In this document: positions 47,993-57,452 of the stretch, in pieces | Layout of the letters: every line of letters starts with the position of its first letter | Position numbering within the stretch: the first letter of the stretch is position 1 | Assembly (NCBI RefSeq): GCF_004216555.1 | Contig: NZ_SGWQ01000008.1 | Location: 1-64,000 of the forward strand | Direction of reading: 5' to 3' | Origin: Herbihabitans rhizosphaerae | Lineage (GTDB): Bacteria > Actinomycetota > Actinomycetes > Mycobacteriales > Pseudonocardiaceae | DNA: 64,000 nt | The notes under the pieces: model-generated | The model's database searches: none | What the model was told of the DNA's origin: nothing | Seen by the model: only the letters and a program-made list of their open reading frames with translations | Translations under genes and position numbers: made by a program

Positions 47993-48723
47993 CTGCGCAC
48001 TCTACCGGCAACAGTGATCACGATCGCGGTCTCGTTGTCGATTCCGCCGGCGGCGTTCGCGGCGGCGATCAGGCCGTCCACCGTGGTCGCCGGCTCCTCG
48101 CGCGCGCCGAGCAGGCCGGCGATCCGGTGGTAGTCGACCTGGTCGGAGATCCCGTCGGTGCACAGCAGGTAGACGTCGCCCGGACGCGGATGGAGCGCCA
48201 TGACGTCCGGGTCGGGCGCGCCGGGATGGCCGACGTAGCGGAGCAGGTGGTACCGCGCCGCGGCGGCCTGCGGCGAGTCGAACGGGTACCAGCCGTGCAC
48301 CGCGCCGAGCCACGCCATCGTGTGATCCACGGTGAGCAGTTCGAGCGTGCCGGCGCGCAGCCGGTAGATCCGCGAGTCGCCGAGCTGCACGATCCAGAAC
48401 CCGTGCGCCGACTCGATGATCGCGGTGAGCGTGCACCCGGCGAGCGCCCCGATGCGCTGGCCGAACGCGCCGATCTCCTGATGCGCCGCCGCCAGTGCCC
48501 GCCGGATCTCGGCCGGTCCGACCTGGTCACCGGCGGCGCGGACGTGCTGGAGGAGCGTCTCGACGGCGGTCTTGCCGGCCATCGCGCTGCCGTCCCCGGT
48601 GCCCATGCCGTCGGCGACGATCGCGAGCAGCGGGTCGACGCTGAGGTGCACGACGTCGTAGTTGCCTTTGCCGGTGAGACCGGCGTCAGTGCCGCCCGCC
48701 GCCGCGAGGTCCAGATCGGTCAC
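47989..48723 (-). CDS. PP2C-family serine/threonine protein phosphatase
   Basis: The protein has AIVADGMGTGDGSAMA (metal-binding Asp-Gly), a VQLGDSRIYRLRAG segment, LLCTDGISDQV and a terminal GGIDNETAIVITV, the PP2C metal sites in order. It is about 244 residues, lacks membrane segments and should be a soluble Mn/Mg phosphatase. GTG 48723 is preferred because AGGA lies upstream and the catalytic domain starts directly; GTG 48747 is an alternative. It is first gene of a two-gene unit with the methyltransferase. Confidence 0.85.
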   Translation of the reverse strand: MTDLDLAAAGGTDAGLTGKGNYDVVHLSVDPLLAIVADGMGTGDGSAMAGKTAVETLLQHVRAAGDQVGPAEIRRALAAAHQEIGAFGQRIGALAGCTLTAIIESAHGFWIVQLGDSRIYRLRAGTLELLTVDHTMAWLGAVHGWYPFDSPQAAAARYHLLRYVGHPGAPDPDVMALHPRPGDVYLLCTDGISDQVDYHRIAGLLGAREEPATTVDGLIAAANAAGGIDNETAIVITVAGRVRR

Positions 48724-48800
48724 GCGGCGATCCTGCCAGGTGGGCACGATCGCGGCCGAAGTGTGATGTCAGGCGCGCCGGTCGGGCCTACCGTGGAGAC

Positions 48801-48962
48801 ATGAGCGCGAATGTGATCGAGGTCACTGACGACGAGCTGACTCTCATCGTGGCGGCGCTGCGGTCCTACCTGTACGACTTCGGCCACGACGAGGCCGACC
48901 TGCAGCGAGCGGCGAAGCAGCTGCTCGGCAAGCTACCCAAGATTGAGAAGAAGGCCGGCTAG
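48801..48962 (+). CDS. 53-residue acidic small protein
   Basis: ATG 48801 to TAG 48962 encodes a soluble helical protein beginning MSANVIEVTDDELTLIVAAL with a Lys-rich end. CGTGGAGAC precedes the start (GGAG, 4 bases). Codon use matches the genome. No family is recognised. It is divergent from the PP2C gene, and its stop directly abuts the convergent DUF2631 gene. Confidence 0.6.
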   Translation: MSANVIEVTDDELTLIVAALRSYLYDFGHDEADLQRAAKQLLGKLPKIEKKAG

Positions 48963-49220
48963 CTACCGGCGCCACGAGGTCCTGCGGCGCACCTGGTCGA
49001 TGATCAACAGGACGATCAGACCGGCACCGGTGAAGATCAGCCACAGGTTCTCGACGTTGCCCCGGTGATTGCCGATCAGGAACAGGAAGCACACGATCGC
49101 CGTGATCCACCCCGCGACGCGGGTGGCTCGCGGAAACGTGCCGTGCCAGCCCCACTCCGCCGACGGTTCGTCCTGTGGATCCACGACGAACGCCGGGCTC
49201 TTCTCCTTCGAGCGCGCCAT
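48963..49220 (-). CDS. DUF2631-like small membrane protein
   Basis: The 85-residue protein has a hydrophilic N-terminus ([19 protein letters not shown]), the motif [18 protein letters not shown], and two transmembrane helices (about 38-53 and 62-78). These match DUF2631, an actinobacterial family repeatedly found near dxr. The function is unknown. It is divergent from dxr, with its ATG at 49220. Confidence 0.82.
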   Translation of the reverse strand: MARSKEKSPAFVVDPQDEPSAEWGWHGTFPRATRVAGWITAIVCFLFLIGNHRGNVENLWLIFTGAGLIVLLIIDQVRRRTSWRR

Positions 49221-49270
49221 GGCGACATCATCGCATGGCGCCGTTCGAGCCGCGCCGGGCGTCGGGGACA

Positions 49271-50470
49271 ATGGCCGTGATGACCTCATCTGACCCCCGC
49301 ACGGTCCTCGTGCTCGGTTCCACCGGCTCGATCGGAACCCAGGCGCTCGACGTGATCGCCGCCAACCCGGACCTGTTCACCGTCGCCGGTGTCGCCGCCG
49401 GTGGCTCCGATCCGGAAGCCCTTGCCGCGCAAGCGATCCAGAGTGGTGCGGCGGCCGTCGCGGTGTCCGATCCGAACGCCGTGGACGACCTGCGCGCGGC
49501 ACTGGAGGCCAAGGCCAACGGCGCGCCGCTGCCGAGGATCCACGCCGGCCAGGACGCCGTGCTCGAGCTGATCGACTCCACTCCGGCCGACGTCGTGCTG
49601 AACGGCATCACCGGCTCCCGGGGCCTCGCGCCGACGCTGCGCGCGCTGGCCACCGGGCAGACCCTCGCGCTGGCCAACAAGGAGTCGCTTATCGCCGGCG
49701 GCTCGCTGGTGCTGCGGGCCGCCAAGCCCGGGCAGATCGTGCCGGTGGACTCCGAGCACTCCGCACTCGCGCAGTGCCTGCGCGGCGGCCGGGCCGACGA
49801 GGTCGACCGGCTGGTGATCACCGCGTCCGGCGGGCCGTTCCGAGGGCGCGCCCGGCACGAGCTGGACGGTGTCTCGGTCGAGCAGGCGATGGCCCACCCG
49901 ACCTGGAGCATGGGCCCGGTGATCACGATCAACTCGGCGACCCTGGTCAACAAGGGGCTCGAGCTGATCGAGGCGCACCTGCTGTTCGACGTGCCCTACG
50001 AGCGCATCGACGTGGTGGTGCACCCGCAGTCGATCATCCACTCGATGGTCACCTTCACCGACGGCTCCACGCTCGCGCAGGCGAGCCTGCCCGACATGAA
50101 GCTGCCGATCGCGCTGGCGCTCGGGTGGCCGGACCGGGTGGCCGGATCGGGCCGCCGGTGCGTGTTCGACGAGCCGACGGCCTGGACGTTCGAGCCGCTG
50201 GACAACGAGGTGTTCCCGTCGGTCAGCCTGGCCAGGCAGGCCGGCGAGCAGGGCGGCTGCCTTCCCGCGATCTACAACGCGTCGAACGAGGAGGCGGTCA
50301 ACGCCTTCGTGGAAGGACACACCACCTTCACGGCCATTGTGGACACTGTGCATCGTGTCCTCGACGACGCGCGCGACTGGCACCACGAGCCGGCCGACGT
50401 CGACGAGGTGCTCGCGGCGGAGCAGTGGGCGCGTGCGCGGGCACGAGAGCGGCTTGGAGTGACGGCGTGA
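49271..50470 (+). CDS. dxr: 1-deoxy-D-xylulose-5-phosphate reductoisomerase
   Basis: Dxr makes 2-C-methylerythritol 4-phosphate using NADPH, the committed step of the MEP isoprenoid pathway. The 399-residue protein has [15 protein letters not shown] (NADPH), [29 protein letters not shown] and HPTWSMG. It shares this block with rip and ispG. ATG 49271 was chosen; GTG 49277 and ATG 49280 are close alternatives. A short ACCCG/CGGGT hairpin (50470-50483) follows. Confidence 0.95.
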   Translation: MAVMTSSDPRTVLVLGSTGSIGTQALDVIAANPDLFTVAGVAAGGSDPEALAAQAIQSGAAAVAVSDPNAVDDLRAALEAKANGAPLPRIHAGQDAVLELIDSTPADVVLNGITGSRGLAPTLRALATGQTLALANKESLIAGGSLVLRAAKPGQIVPVDSEHSALAQCLRGGRADEVDRLVITASGGPFRGRARHELDGVSVEQAMAHPTWSMGPVITINSATLVNKGLELIEAHLLFDVPYERIDVVVHPQSIIHSMVTFTDGSTLAQASLPDMKLPIALALGWPDRVAGSGRRCVFDEPTAWTFEPLDNEVFPSVSLARQAGEQGGCLPAIYNASNEEAVNAFVEGHTTFTAIVDTVHRVLDDARDWHHEPADVDEVLAAEQWARARARERLGVTA

Positions 50471-50499
50471 CCCGTAACCGGGTGTGGAAGGACTGATTC

Positions 50500-51699
50500 G
50501 TGCTCGCGTGGATCTTGGGGATCGTGCTGTTCGCGATCGGCATCTGTTTGTCGGTCGCCCTGCACGAGGCGGGGCACATGTGGGCCGCCAAGGCGTTCGG
50601 CATGAAGGTCCGGCGCTACTTCATCGGATTCGGCCCCAAGATCTGGTCGTTCCGCCGGGGTGAGACCGAGTACGGGCTGAAGGCGATCCCGCTCGGCGGG
50701 TTCTGCGACATCGCCGGCATGACCGCGATGGACGAGCTCACACCGGACGAAGAGCCGCGGGCCATGTACCGCTATCCGGTGTGGAAGCGGGTCACCGTGA
50801 TGGCGGCCGGCATCCTCATGCAGTTCGTGCTCGGGTTCGTGATCCTGTACTTCGCCGCGATCAGCGTCGGGCTGCCGAATCTCGGCATCAAGCCGATCGA
50901 CGCCAAGGCCACCGCGCCGGTGGTGGCCCAGATCTCACCGTGCGTGGGGGAGACCGACAAGGGCTGCCCGCAGGGCGCGCCGGCGCCGGCGAAGACGGCC
51001 GGTCTGCTGGCGGGCGACACGATCACCTCAGTCAACGGCAAGCCCACGAAGTCGTGGGACGACGTGAAGACCGAGATCGCCGCGCGGTCGGGACCGACAC
51101 CGCTGACGGTCAGCCGCGGTGGCCAGGTGGTGCCGCTCACGGTCGACGTCGCGAAGGTGAACAACGCGGGCGCGATCGGTGTCCGGGTCGTCACGCCTGA
51201 CCAGGGTCCCGAGATGTACCACTACAACGGCCTGAGCGGGCTCGGTGGCGCTGCTACGTTCACCGGCGACCTTTTCGCCCGAACGTGGGAAGGTTTGATG
51301 CGCTTCCCGGAGAAGATCCCGAAGGTCGTCGAGGCCATCGGCGGCGGGGAGCGTGACAAGGACACGCCCGTCAGCGTGGTCGGCGCGAGCGTCATCGGCG
51401 GTGACGCCGTGGAGCGCGGCCTGTGGGAACTGTTCCTGTTGCTGCTGGCCAGCCTCAACTTCTTCATGGGTGTGTTCAACATCCTGCCGCTGCTACCGCT
51501 GGACGGCGGCCATATCGCGATCGCGTTGTACGAGAAGGTGCGTGACACGATCAGGCGATTGCGCGGGAAGCCGGCAGGTGGTCCGGTCGACTACACCAAG
51601 CTGACCGGGGTAACGATGGTAATCGTCTTCATCGGAGCCGGCATCGTGTTGTTGACCGTCACAGCCGACATCGTCAACCCCATCCGAATCGGGCAGTAG
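50500..51699 (+). CDS. rip: site-2 intramembrane metalloprotease (RseP/Rip1 type)
   Basis: Rip cleaves anti-sigma factors and other membrane proteins within the bilayer. The 399-residue protein has HEAGH in the first helix (ALHEAGHMWAAKAFGM), a PDZ domain (about 150-235: AGLLAGDTITSVNGKPTKSW), and NILPLLPLDGGHI carrying the third zinc ligand. The position between dxr and ispG is the same in mycobacteria. Confidence 0.95.
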   Translation: MLAWILGIVLFAIGICLSVALHEAGHMWAAKAFGMKVRRYFIGFGPKIWSFRRGETEYGLKAIPLGGFCDIAGMTAMDELTPDEEPRAMYRYPVWKRVTVMAAGILMQFVLGFVILYFAAISVGLPNLGIKPIDAKATAPVVAQISPCVGETDKGCPQGAPAPAKTAGLLAGDTITSVNGKPTKSWDDVKTEIAARSGPTPLTVSRGGQVVPLTVDVAKVNNAGAIGVRVVTPDQGPEMYHYNGLSGLGGAATFTGDLFARTWEGLMRFPEKIPKVVEAIGGGERDKDTPVSVVGASVIGGDAVERGLWELFLLLLASLNFFMGVFNILPLLPLDGGHIAIALYEKVRDTIRRLRGKPAGGPVDYTKLTGVTMVIVFIGAGIVLLTVTADIVNPIRIGQ

Positions 51700-51708
51700 C
51701 CTGGAACC

Positions 51709-52866
51709 GTGAACACCGACGTGATGCTGGGGATGCCGAGCACGCCCCCGCCAGTGCTCGCCGAGCGGCGCAAGACGCGGCAGCTCATGGTGGGCAAGGT
51801 GGGTGTGGGCAGCGAACACCCCATCTCCGTGCAGTCGATGACCACCACGCTGACCTCCGACGTGAACGCCACGCTGCAGCAGATCGCGGAGCTGACCGCG
51901 TCCGGCTGCGACATCGTGCGCGTGGCCTGCCCGAGCGCCGACGACGCCGAGGCGCTGCCGGAGATCGCGAGGCACTCGCAGATCCCGGTGATCGCCGACA
52001 TCCACTTCCAGCCGAAGTACGTGTTCGCCGCGATCGAGGCCGGCTGCGCGGCCGTGCGGGTGAACCCGGGCAACATCAGGAAGTTCGACGACAAGGTCAA
52101 GGAGATCGCGGCCGCCGCGCGCGACCACGGCACGCCGATCCGCATCGGCGTGAACGCCGGTTCGCTGGACCCTCGGCTGATGAAGAAGTACGGCAAGGCG
52201 ACACCCGAGGCGCTGGCCGAGTCGGCGCTGTGGGAGGCGAGCCTGTTCGCCGAGCACGACTTCCACGACATCAAGATCTCGGTCAAGCACAACGACCCGG
52301 TGATCATGGTGCGCGCCTACGAGATCCTGGCCGAGCAGTGCGACTACCCGCTGCACCTCGGCGTGACCGAGGCGGGCCCGGCGTTCCAGGGCACGATCAA
52401 GTCGGCGGTGGCGTTCGGCGCGCTGCTGCGGCAGGGCATCGGCGACACGATCCGGGTGTCGCTGTCCGCGCCGCCGGTCGAGGAAGTCAAGGTGGGCAAC
52501 CAGATTCTGCAGTCGCTGAACCTGCGGCCGCGCAAGCTGGAGATCGTGTCCTGCCCGTCCTGCGGCCGCGCCCAGGTCGACGTGTACAAGCTGGCCGACG
52601 AGGTCACCGCGGGCCTGACCGGCATGGAGGTGCCGCTGCGGGTCGCGGTCATGGGCTGTGTGGTGAACGGGCCCGGTGAGGCGCGCGAGGCCGACCTCGG
52701 CGTGGCGTCCGGCAACGGCAAGGGCCAGATCTTCGTCCGGGGCCAGGTGATCAAGACCGTGCCCGAGGCGCAGATCGTGGAGACCTTGATCGAAGAGGCC
52801 ATGCGGATCGCCGAGGACATGGGCGAGACGGCCGAGTCCGGCGAACCCGTCGTCACCGTGTCCTAA
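51709..52866 (+). CDS. ispG: 4-hydroxy-3-methylbut-2-enyl diphosphate synthase
   Basis: IspG (GcpE) reductively opens MEcPP in the MEP pathway. The 385-residue protein has a TIM barrel ([31 protein letters not shown]) and the [4Fe-4S] ligands in [13 protein letters not shown] and [12 protein letters not shown]. It starts 9 bases after rip. Two steps of the same pathway therefore flank the protease. Confidence 0.96.
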   Translation: MNTDVMLGMPSTPPPVLAERRKTRQLMVGKVGVGSEHPISVQSMTTTLTSDVNATLQQIAELTASGCDIVRVACPSADDAEALPEIARHSQIPVIADIHFQPKYVFAAIEAGCAAVRVNPGNIRKFDDKVKEIAAAARDHGTPIRIGVNAGSLDPRLMKKYGKATPEALAESALWEASLFAEHDFHDIKISVKHNDPVIMVRAYEILAEQCDYPLHLGVTEAGPAFQGTIKSAVAFGALLRQGIGDTIRVSLSAPPVEEVKVGNQILQSLNLRPRKLEIVSCPSCGRAQVDVYKLADEVTAGLTGMEVPLRVAVMGCVVNGPGEAREADLGVASGNGKGQIFVRGQVIKTVPEAQIVETLIEEAMRIAEDMGETAESGEPVVTVS

Positions 52867-52872
52867 GTAGAC

Positions 52873-52885
52873 GTCCACTGTGGAC
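52873..52885. repeat. recurrent palindromic word GTCCACTGTGGAC
   Basis: This copy overlaps the GTG start of the AraC gene. Identical words occur at 53964-53976 and 62275-62287. The variant GTCCATTGTGGAC is at 9552-9564 and 58061-58073. One-mismatch copies are at 9917-9929 and 50332-50344. GTCCAC-T-GTGGAC is a perfect 6-1-6 palindrome. Most coding copies read Ser-Thr/Ile-Val-Asp using rare ACT/ATT codons, but the one at 9917 is in another frame. Confidence 0.6.
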
Positions 52886-53707
52886 AGTCCAGGGTGGAGC
52901 CTGCACAGCCCGCACCCGGCGCTGCGCGGGATCGCCGCGCGGTACATCGGCTATCGCCAGCACGACGGTGTTCCCGAGATCCACAGGGGACTGCCGTCGC
53001 GGCACGTGACGCTGGTCGTCGCGCTGGACGAGCCGGTGCGGATCGTGGACATGCCGGGGGACCAATCGCCCGCCGCGCTGTACGGCCTGGTCGGCGGCCT
53101 GCACACCGCGCCGGCGCTGATGGCCCAGGGGCGCGCGCAGACCGGCGTGCAGGTGGACCTGAACCCGCTCGGCGTGCGCCGGCTGCTCGGCGTCGCGGCC
53201 TACGAACTCGCCGGTCAGGTCGTGGACCTCGCCGATCTCGGGCTGGGAGAACTGCCCGAACGGTTGGCGGGGGCGCCCACCTGGGCGGAGAGGTTCGCGA
53301 TCCTGGACGACGTGCTCCTGACTGCGGCGCGCGGCGAACACGAGCCGCCGCCCGAGGTCGGCCACGCCTGGCGGTCGATGCTGGCCGGCACCGGGCGGGT
53401 CGACGCGCTGGCCCGTGAGGTCGGCTGGAGCCGGCGGCACCTGTCCGAACGATTTCGCCGCGAGGTGGGGCTCACGCCGAAGCAGGCGGCGCGGGTGCTG
53501 CGGTTCGAGCGGGCCTGCGAGACGTTGCGCCGCACACCCGGTGCCGATCTCGCCGAACTCGCGGTGACCAGTGGGTTCTACGACCAGGCGCACCTGACCA
53601 ACGAGTGGCGCGCGCTGGCCGGGTGTACGCCGGGCACGTGGATCGGCGAGGAGCTCCCAAATCTCCAATACGGCGACACCCGCCCGCCGCGAGACTCGGT
53701 GGCATGA
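52880..53707 (+). CDS. AraC-family transcriptional regulator
   Basis: The 275-residue protein has an N-terminal sensory half (about 1-150, RHVTLVVALDEPVRIVDM...) and a C-terminal double helix-turn-helix: LAREVGWSRRHLSERFRREVG, seen in two parts, and LAVTSGFYDQAHLTNEWRAL. The GTG start lies in a palindromic word that also precedes other genes. It is coupled by ATGA to a VOC gene, a frequent actinobacterial pairing in which the regulator controls itself and the small enzyme. Confidence 0.87.
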   Translation: MDSPGWSLHSPHPALRGIAARYIGYRQHDGVPEIHRGLPSRHVTLVVALDEPVRIVDMPGDQSPAALYGLVGGLHTAPALMAQGRAQTGVQVDLNPLGVRRLLGVAAYELAGQVVDLADLGLGELPERLAGAPTWAERFAILDDVLLTAARGEHEPPPEVGHAWRSMLAGTGRVDALAREVGWSRRHLSERFRREVGLTPKQAARVLRFERACETLRRTPGADLAELAVTSGFYDQAHLTNEWRALAGCTPGTWIGEELPNLQYGDTRPPRDSVA

Positions 53708-54114
53708 CGAACAACGACACGAAACCGCGGGTGTGGCCCGGTCTCCAGTACGACGACGCCCGCACCGCGCTGACGACACTGACCGAGGTGTTCGGGTTCA
53801 CCGAGACGCTGGTCGTGCCGGGGGAGAACGATCTCGTCGCGCACGCCGAGTTGCGCTGGCCGGACGGCGGCGGGGTGATGCTCGGCTCGGTCAAGGCGAG
53901 TTCGGGTGCGCACGAGGGTCAACGGTCCGGTGGTTCGAGCGTGTACGTGAACACCGACGCACCGTCCACTGTGGACGCCGTGTACGAGCGGTGCCGGGCC
54001 GCCGGGCTGCGGATCGTCCAGGAGCTGACCGACACCGACTACGGCTCGCACGGGTTCACGGTCGCCGACCAGGAGGGCAACAGCTGGACGTTCGGCACCT
54101 ACGCCGGCGCCTGA
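53704..54114 (+). CDS. VOC-family (glyoxalase-like) protein
   Basis: The 136-residue protein has LQYDDARTALTTLTEVFGF...ETLVVP and YGSHGFTVADQEGNSWTFGT, the PhnB/YdcG-like single-module VOC fold. It probably binds or modifies a small molecule. It overlaps the convergent regulator gene by 16 bases at its 3' end. Confidence 0.82.
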   Translation: MTNNDTKPRVWPGLQYDDARTALTTLTEVFGFTETLVVPGENDLVAHAELRWPDGGGVMLGSVKASSGAHEGQRSGGSSVYVNTDAPSTVDAVYERCRAAGLRIVQELTDTDYGSHGFTVADQEGNSWTFGTYAGA

Positions 54115-54959
54115 ATTCTGGTGCGGGACAAGCGTTTCGCGGTGCCGTCGTCGGCCGGCGTGTACACCTGGATCTGCAGATCCGACTCGGCGGCGGCCGT
54201 GAACGGTGTGGACTCGAACGTCAGCTCGCCGGCCTCCGGGTGCCAGAACCGCAGCGTACGCACCGACGCCGGGGCGACCTCGTGCCGCGACCACAGCGCG
54301 GCGAACTCGTCGCTCAGCTCGGTCAGCCTGCGGATGTCCTCCTCCCACGCCGGATCGCCGACGTGCCGGCCGTACTCGGCGCGCAGCCTGGCGACCAGGT
54401 AGGCGACCTCTTTGTCGTAGTCGAGCAGGCGCTCGCGGGCCAGCGGCTCGGTGACACAGCACCACAGCTTGTTCTTGTGCACGCAGGGCAGGGTGTGCCA
54501 GTCGGCGAACAGATCGTGGTGCGCGTCGTTGGAGAACAGGATGTCGTGCCGGCTGTTGAGCACGGCGGCCGGCAGCGGGTCCAGCGCGCGCACCGCGTCC
54601 TGGATGGTGGCCGGCACGTCGGTGGTCGTGGTGTCCATGCGGATCGGGGTGGCCTCGGCCAGCCGGTACAGGTGCTCGCGCTCGGCGTTGTCCATGCCGA
54701 GCGTGCGCGCGACCGCGTCGAGTACCTGCGAGCTGGCGTTGATCGAGCGGCCCTGCTCCAACCACGTGTACCAGGTGACGCCGACGCCGGCGAGCATCGC
54801 GACCTCCTCGCGACGCAGGCCGGCGGTGCGCCTCCTGCCGCCCGGGGGCAGGCCGACGTCCTGAGGCCGCAGCCGTGCGCGACGCGCCTTGAGGAACTCG
54901 CCCAACTCGGCGCGGCGACGAGGCGCGACATCGACGGACGACAGTGGTTCGACGGTCAC
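54099..54959 (-). CDS. helix-turn-helix regulator with MmyB-like ligand domain
   Basis: The 286-residue protein has an N-terminal XRE-type HTH (RRTAGLRREEVAMLAGVGVT WYTWLEQGR in two parts) and a C-terminal MmyB-like domain that binds hydrophobic ligands. It is divergent from an MFS efflux gene, the usual target of this family. The start is GTG 54959. An imperfect palindrome sits between them. Confidence 0.88.
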   Translation of the reverse strand: MTVEPLSSVDVAPRRRAELGEFLKARRARLRPQDVGLPPGGRRRTAGLRREEVAMLAGVGVTWYTWLEQGRSINASSQVLDAVARTLGMDNAEREHLYRLAEATPIRMDTTTTDVPATIQDAVRALDPLPAAVLNSRHDILFSNDAHHDLFADWHTLPCVHKNKLWCCVTEPLARERLLDYDKEVAYLVARLRAEYGRHVGDPAWEEDIRRLTELSDEFAALWSRHEVAPASVRTLRFWHPEAGELTFESTPFTAAAESDLQIQVYTPADDGTAKRLSRTRIQAPA

Positions 54960-54993
54960 GTACCCATCGTCGCACCGAACACCGACAAACGGA

Positions 54994-55016
54994 TCCAGGT
55001 GCTGTCAGTACCAGGA
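54994..55016. promoter_or_regulatory. candidate operator between the MmyB-type regulator and the MFS pump
   Basis: GGTGCTG-T-CAGTACC (54998-55012) is a 7-1-7 palindrome with one mismatch. Outer TCC/GGA pairs extend it to 54994-55016, with 9 of 11 positions matching per arm. It is centred about 46 bases from the regulator start and 60 bases from the MFS start, suitable for dual control. Confidence 0.5.
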
Positions 55017-55064
55017 TCAACCGGCTCTCGGTTGTCCGGCCCGGCTGGCGGCAGGCTTGCCGCC

Positions 55065-56504
55065 GTGACACTCGATACCCTGACCGCGAAACCCTTGCCG
55101 CGCAAGGAGAACACCCGCTGGCTGATGCTGACCGTGTTGCTGATCGGTCAGTTCATGGCACTGCTCGACGTGACGATCGTGAACGTCGCCATGCCGTCGA
55201 TGCGCTCCGACCTGAACGCGTCCGGCTCGGCCCTGCAGCTCGTCGTCGCCGGCTACACGGTCAGCTACGCCATGCTGCTGATCACCGGCGCGCGGCTGGG
55301 TGACATCTACGGCAGGCGGCGGATGTACGTACTCGGCGTGCTGCTGTTCACCGCCAGCTCACTGGTGTGCGGGCTCGCGCCGGACGTGGTCACGCTGATC
55401 GTGGCCCGGTTCGTCCAGGGTGCCGGCGCCGCGCTGGTGATGCCGCAGATCATGAGCGTGATCCAGGTCCGGTTCGACGGCGCGGCGCGGGCCAGGGCGC
55501 TGTCCGCGTACGCGGCGGTGATCTCGCTGGGCGGCGTCTCCGGCATGGTGCTCGGCGGCGTGCTCGTGGACGCCGACCTGTTCGGAACCGGCTGGCGGCC
55601 GGTGTTCCTGGTGAACGTGCCGATCGGGCTGATCGTCGCGGTCGCCGCGATGCGACTGGTCCCCGCGGACGGCCCGCGCGGCACCCGCAAGCTGGACCTC
55701 GTCGGGCTGACGCTCGCGGTGCCCGCCGTCTTCGCCGTCGTGATGCCGCTGGTCCTCGGGCACGAGCAGGACTGGCCGGCGTGGACCTGGCCGGTACTCG
55801 CCGTCGGGATCGTGCTGACCGTCGTCTTCGTCCGGGTGCAGGTGCGCACGGCGGCACGCGGCGGTGATCCGCTGCTGGACCCCTCGGTGCTGCGCGCGCC
55901 TGGCGTCGCCGTCGGCATGGTGGCGCTGCTGCTCGCGTTGATCGCCTACGGCGGCTTCCTGTTCGCGTTTGCGCTGCACCTGCAGAGCGGGCTGGACTAC
56001 TCGCCGCTGCGCGCCGGGCTGACCTTCGCGGCCGGAGGCGTGACGTTCGGGCTGTGCGGGTTCTTCTGGAACCGGCTGCCCGCACGCTGGCACCACCTGC
56101 TGACACCGGTCGGGTTCGTCGCCGCCGCGGCGACCTACCTCGTGGTCGGACTGGCCATGCTGGACGGCACATCCGGCGGTGTGCTCCTGTTCGCCGGCCT
56201 GCTCGGCTGGGGTGTGGCGCTCGGCGTCGCGTTCAGCCCGATGCTGACCAGCGCGCTGGTCGGGGTGCCGGCGGCGAAGGCGGCCGACGCCAGCGGCGTG
56301 CTGACCACGACGCTGCAACTCGGCCAGGTGCTCGGGGTCGCGATCCTGGGCACGCTGTTCCTGTCGATCACCGAACCGGGCGATCCGCGCGCCTCCGGTC
56401 AGGCGATCATGATCACCACCGCGGTGACCGCCGTCCTGGTGCTCGTGGGGACGATCGCCGCCGTGGCACTCGTTCGGGTCACCCGCGCGCTTCACCAGGC
56501 GTGA
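55065..56504 (+). CDS. DHA2-family MFS multidrug transporter
   Basis: The 479-residue protein has 14 predicted helices. The diagnostic first-helix motif is LLDVTIVNVAMPSM, followed by GARLGDIYGRRRMY (motif A), FVQGAGAALVMPQ and helix-5 motif GGVSGMVLGGVLVD. It is an EmrB/QacA-type drug-proton antiporter. GTG 55065 was chosen from the domain start; an exceptionally long open frame upstream is an artefact of high GC. Confidence 0.9.
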   Translation: MTLDTLTAKPLPRKENTRWLMLTVLLIGQFMALLDVTIVNVAMPSMRSDLNASGSALQLVVAGYTVSYAMLLITGARLGDIYGRRRMYVLGVLLFTASSLVCGLAPDVVTLIVARFVQGAGAALVMPQIMSVIQVRFDGAARARALSAYAAVISLGGVSGMVLGGVLVDADLFGTGWRPVFLVNVPIGLIVAVAAMRLVPADGPRGTRKLDLVGLTLAVPAVFAVVMPLVLGHEQDWPAWTWPVLAVGIVLTVVFVRVQVRTAARGGDPLLDPSVLRAPGVAVGMVALLLALIAYGGFLFAFALHLQSGLDYSPLRAGLTFAAGGVTFGLCGFFWNRLPARWHHLLTPVGFVAAAATYLVVGLAMLDGTSGGVLLFAGLLGWGVALGVAFSPMLTSALVGVPAAKAADASGVLTTTLQLGQVLGVAILGTLFLSITEPGDPRASGQAIMITTAVTAVLVLVGTIAAVALVRVTRALHQA

Positions 56505-56554
56505 CCGGTGGGTCGCGTGTTCGTAGTGCGGGGTTCATCTGGCAGGCTGGAGGG

Positions 56555-57409
56555 GTGCTGCGGCTCGCGGGCGCACGCCTGCTGGACGACCGGGACCTCG
56601 TGGCGGTGAAGACAGTGCTCACCGCTGACCCAGTCGCGTCGTGCATGGTCGCCTCCCGGGTGGAAACGGTCGGCATGGACCCGTGGCGGCTCGGCGGCGA
56701 GATGTGGGGGCGCGACGCGCGGCCGATCCGCGGCGGCGGGCTCGAGGCGCTGTGTTTCGCCGGCCCCAACCTGATCCCGCTGCGCGGCGGCAAGTCCGCG
56801 ATGCGCTCGTTCGCCGACCGCGCGCTGCGCCGGCGACGGATGTGCTCCTCGCTGGTCGGCCCCTCCGATCAGGTGATCGGCATGTGGGACGAGCTGCGCA
56901 TGGACTGGGGCCCGGCCCGCGAGGTGCGGCCGGACCAGCCGCTGATGGCCGCGACCAAGACGTCCCGGGTGAAGGCCGACCAGCACGTGCGCCAGGTGCG
57001 CCCGGACGAGCTGGACCGCTATCTGCCGGCGGCGATCGCCATGTTCACCGAGGAGGTGGGCGTCGACCCGTGCCTCGGCGACGGCGGCACGAGCTACCGC
57101 GCGCGGGTCGCCGAGCTGATCGCGAGCGGGCGCGCGTTCGCCCGGTTCGAGGGCGGCGAGGTCGTGTTCAAGGCGGAGATCGGCGCGCTGTCCGGGACGG
57201 TCGGGCAGATCCAGGGCGTGTGGGTGCGACCGGACCGGCGGGGGCGCGGCCTCGGCGGGGCTGGCACGGCCGCGGTGGTGGACCGCCTGGTGCACGGCAT
57301 GGGACGCACGGCGAGCCTGTACGTCAACGCGTACAACGCGGCGGCGCGCTCCACCTATCGACGGATCGGGTTCACCCAGGTGGGCCAGTACGCCACTGTG
57401 CTTTTCTGA
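56555..57409 (+). CDS. GNAT-family acetyltransferase with DUF4081 N-terminal domain
   Basis: The 284-residue protein has an N-terminal half resembling DUF4081 (about 5-130, ALCFAGPNLIPLRGGKSAM) and a C-terminal GNAT domain with the acetyl-CoA loop VRPDRRGRGLGGAG and ASLYVNAYNAAARSTYRRIG. The same two-domain protein sits beside ispG in mycobacteria. The acceptor is unknown. Confidence 0.88.
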   Translation: MLRLAGARLLDDRDLVAVKTVLTADPVASCMVASRVETVGMDPWRLGGEMWGRDARPIRGGGLEALCFAGPNLIPLRGGKSAMRSFADRALRRRRMCSSLVGPSDQVIGMWDELRMDWGPAREVRPDQPLMAATKTSRVKADQHVRQVRPDELDRYLPAAIAMFTEEVGVDPCLGDGGTSYRARVAELIASGRAFARFEGGEVVFKAEIGALSGTVGQIQGVWVRPDRRGRGLGGAGTAAVVDRLVHGMGRTASLYVNAYNAAARSTYRRIGFTQVGQYATVLF

Positions 57410-57452
57410 GCAGCCCGACAGGCCGTCGGTGCGACCCGGCATACTGCGGCGC

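Noticed and set aside
53733-55064. A 1.3 kb in-frame extension upstream of the DHA2 MFS transporter
   Set aside because: It runs antisense to the MmyB-type regulator and out of frame with the VOC gene, with Arg-rich non-homologous sequence; it is a high-GC open-frame artefact.
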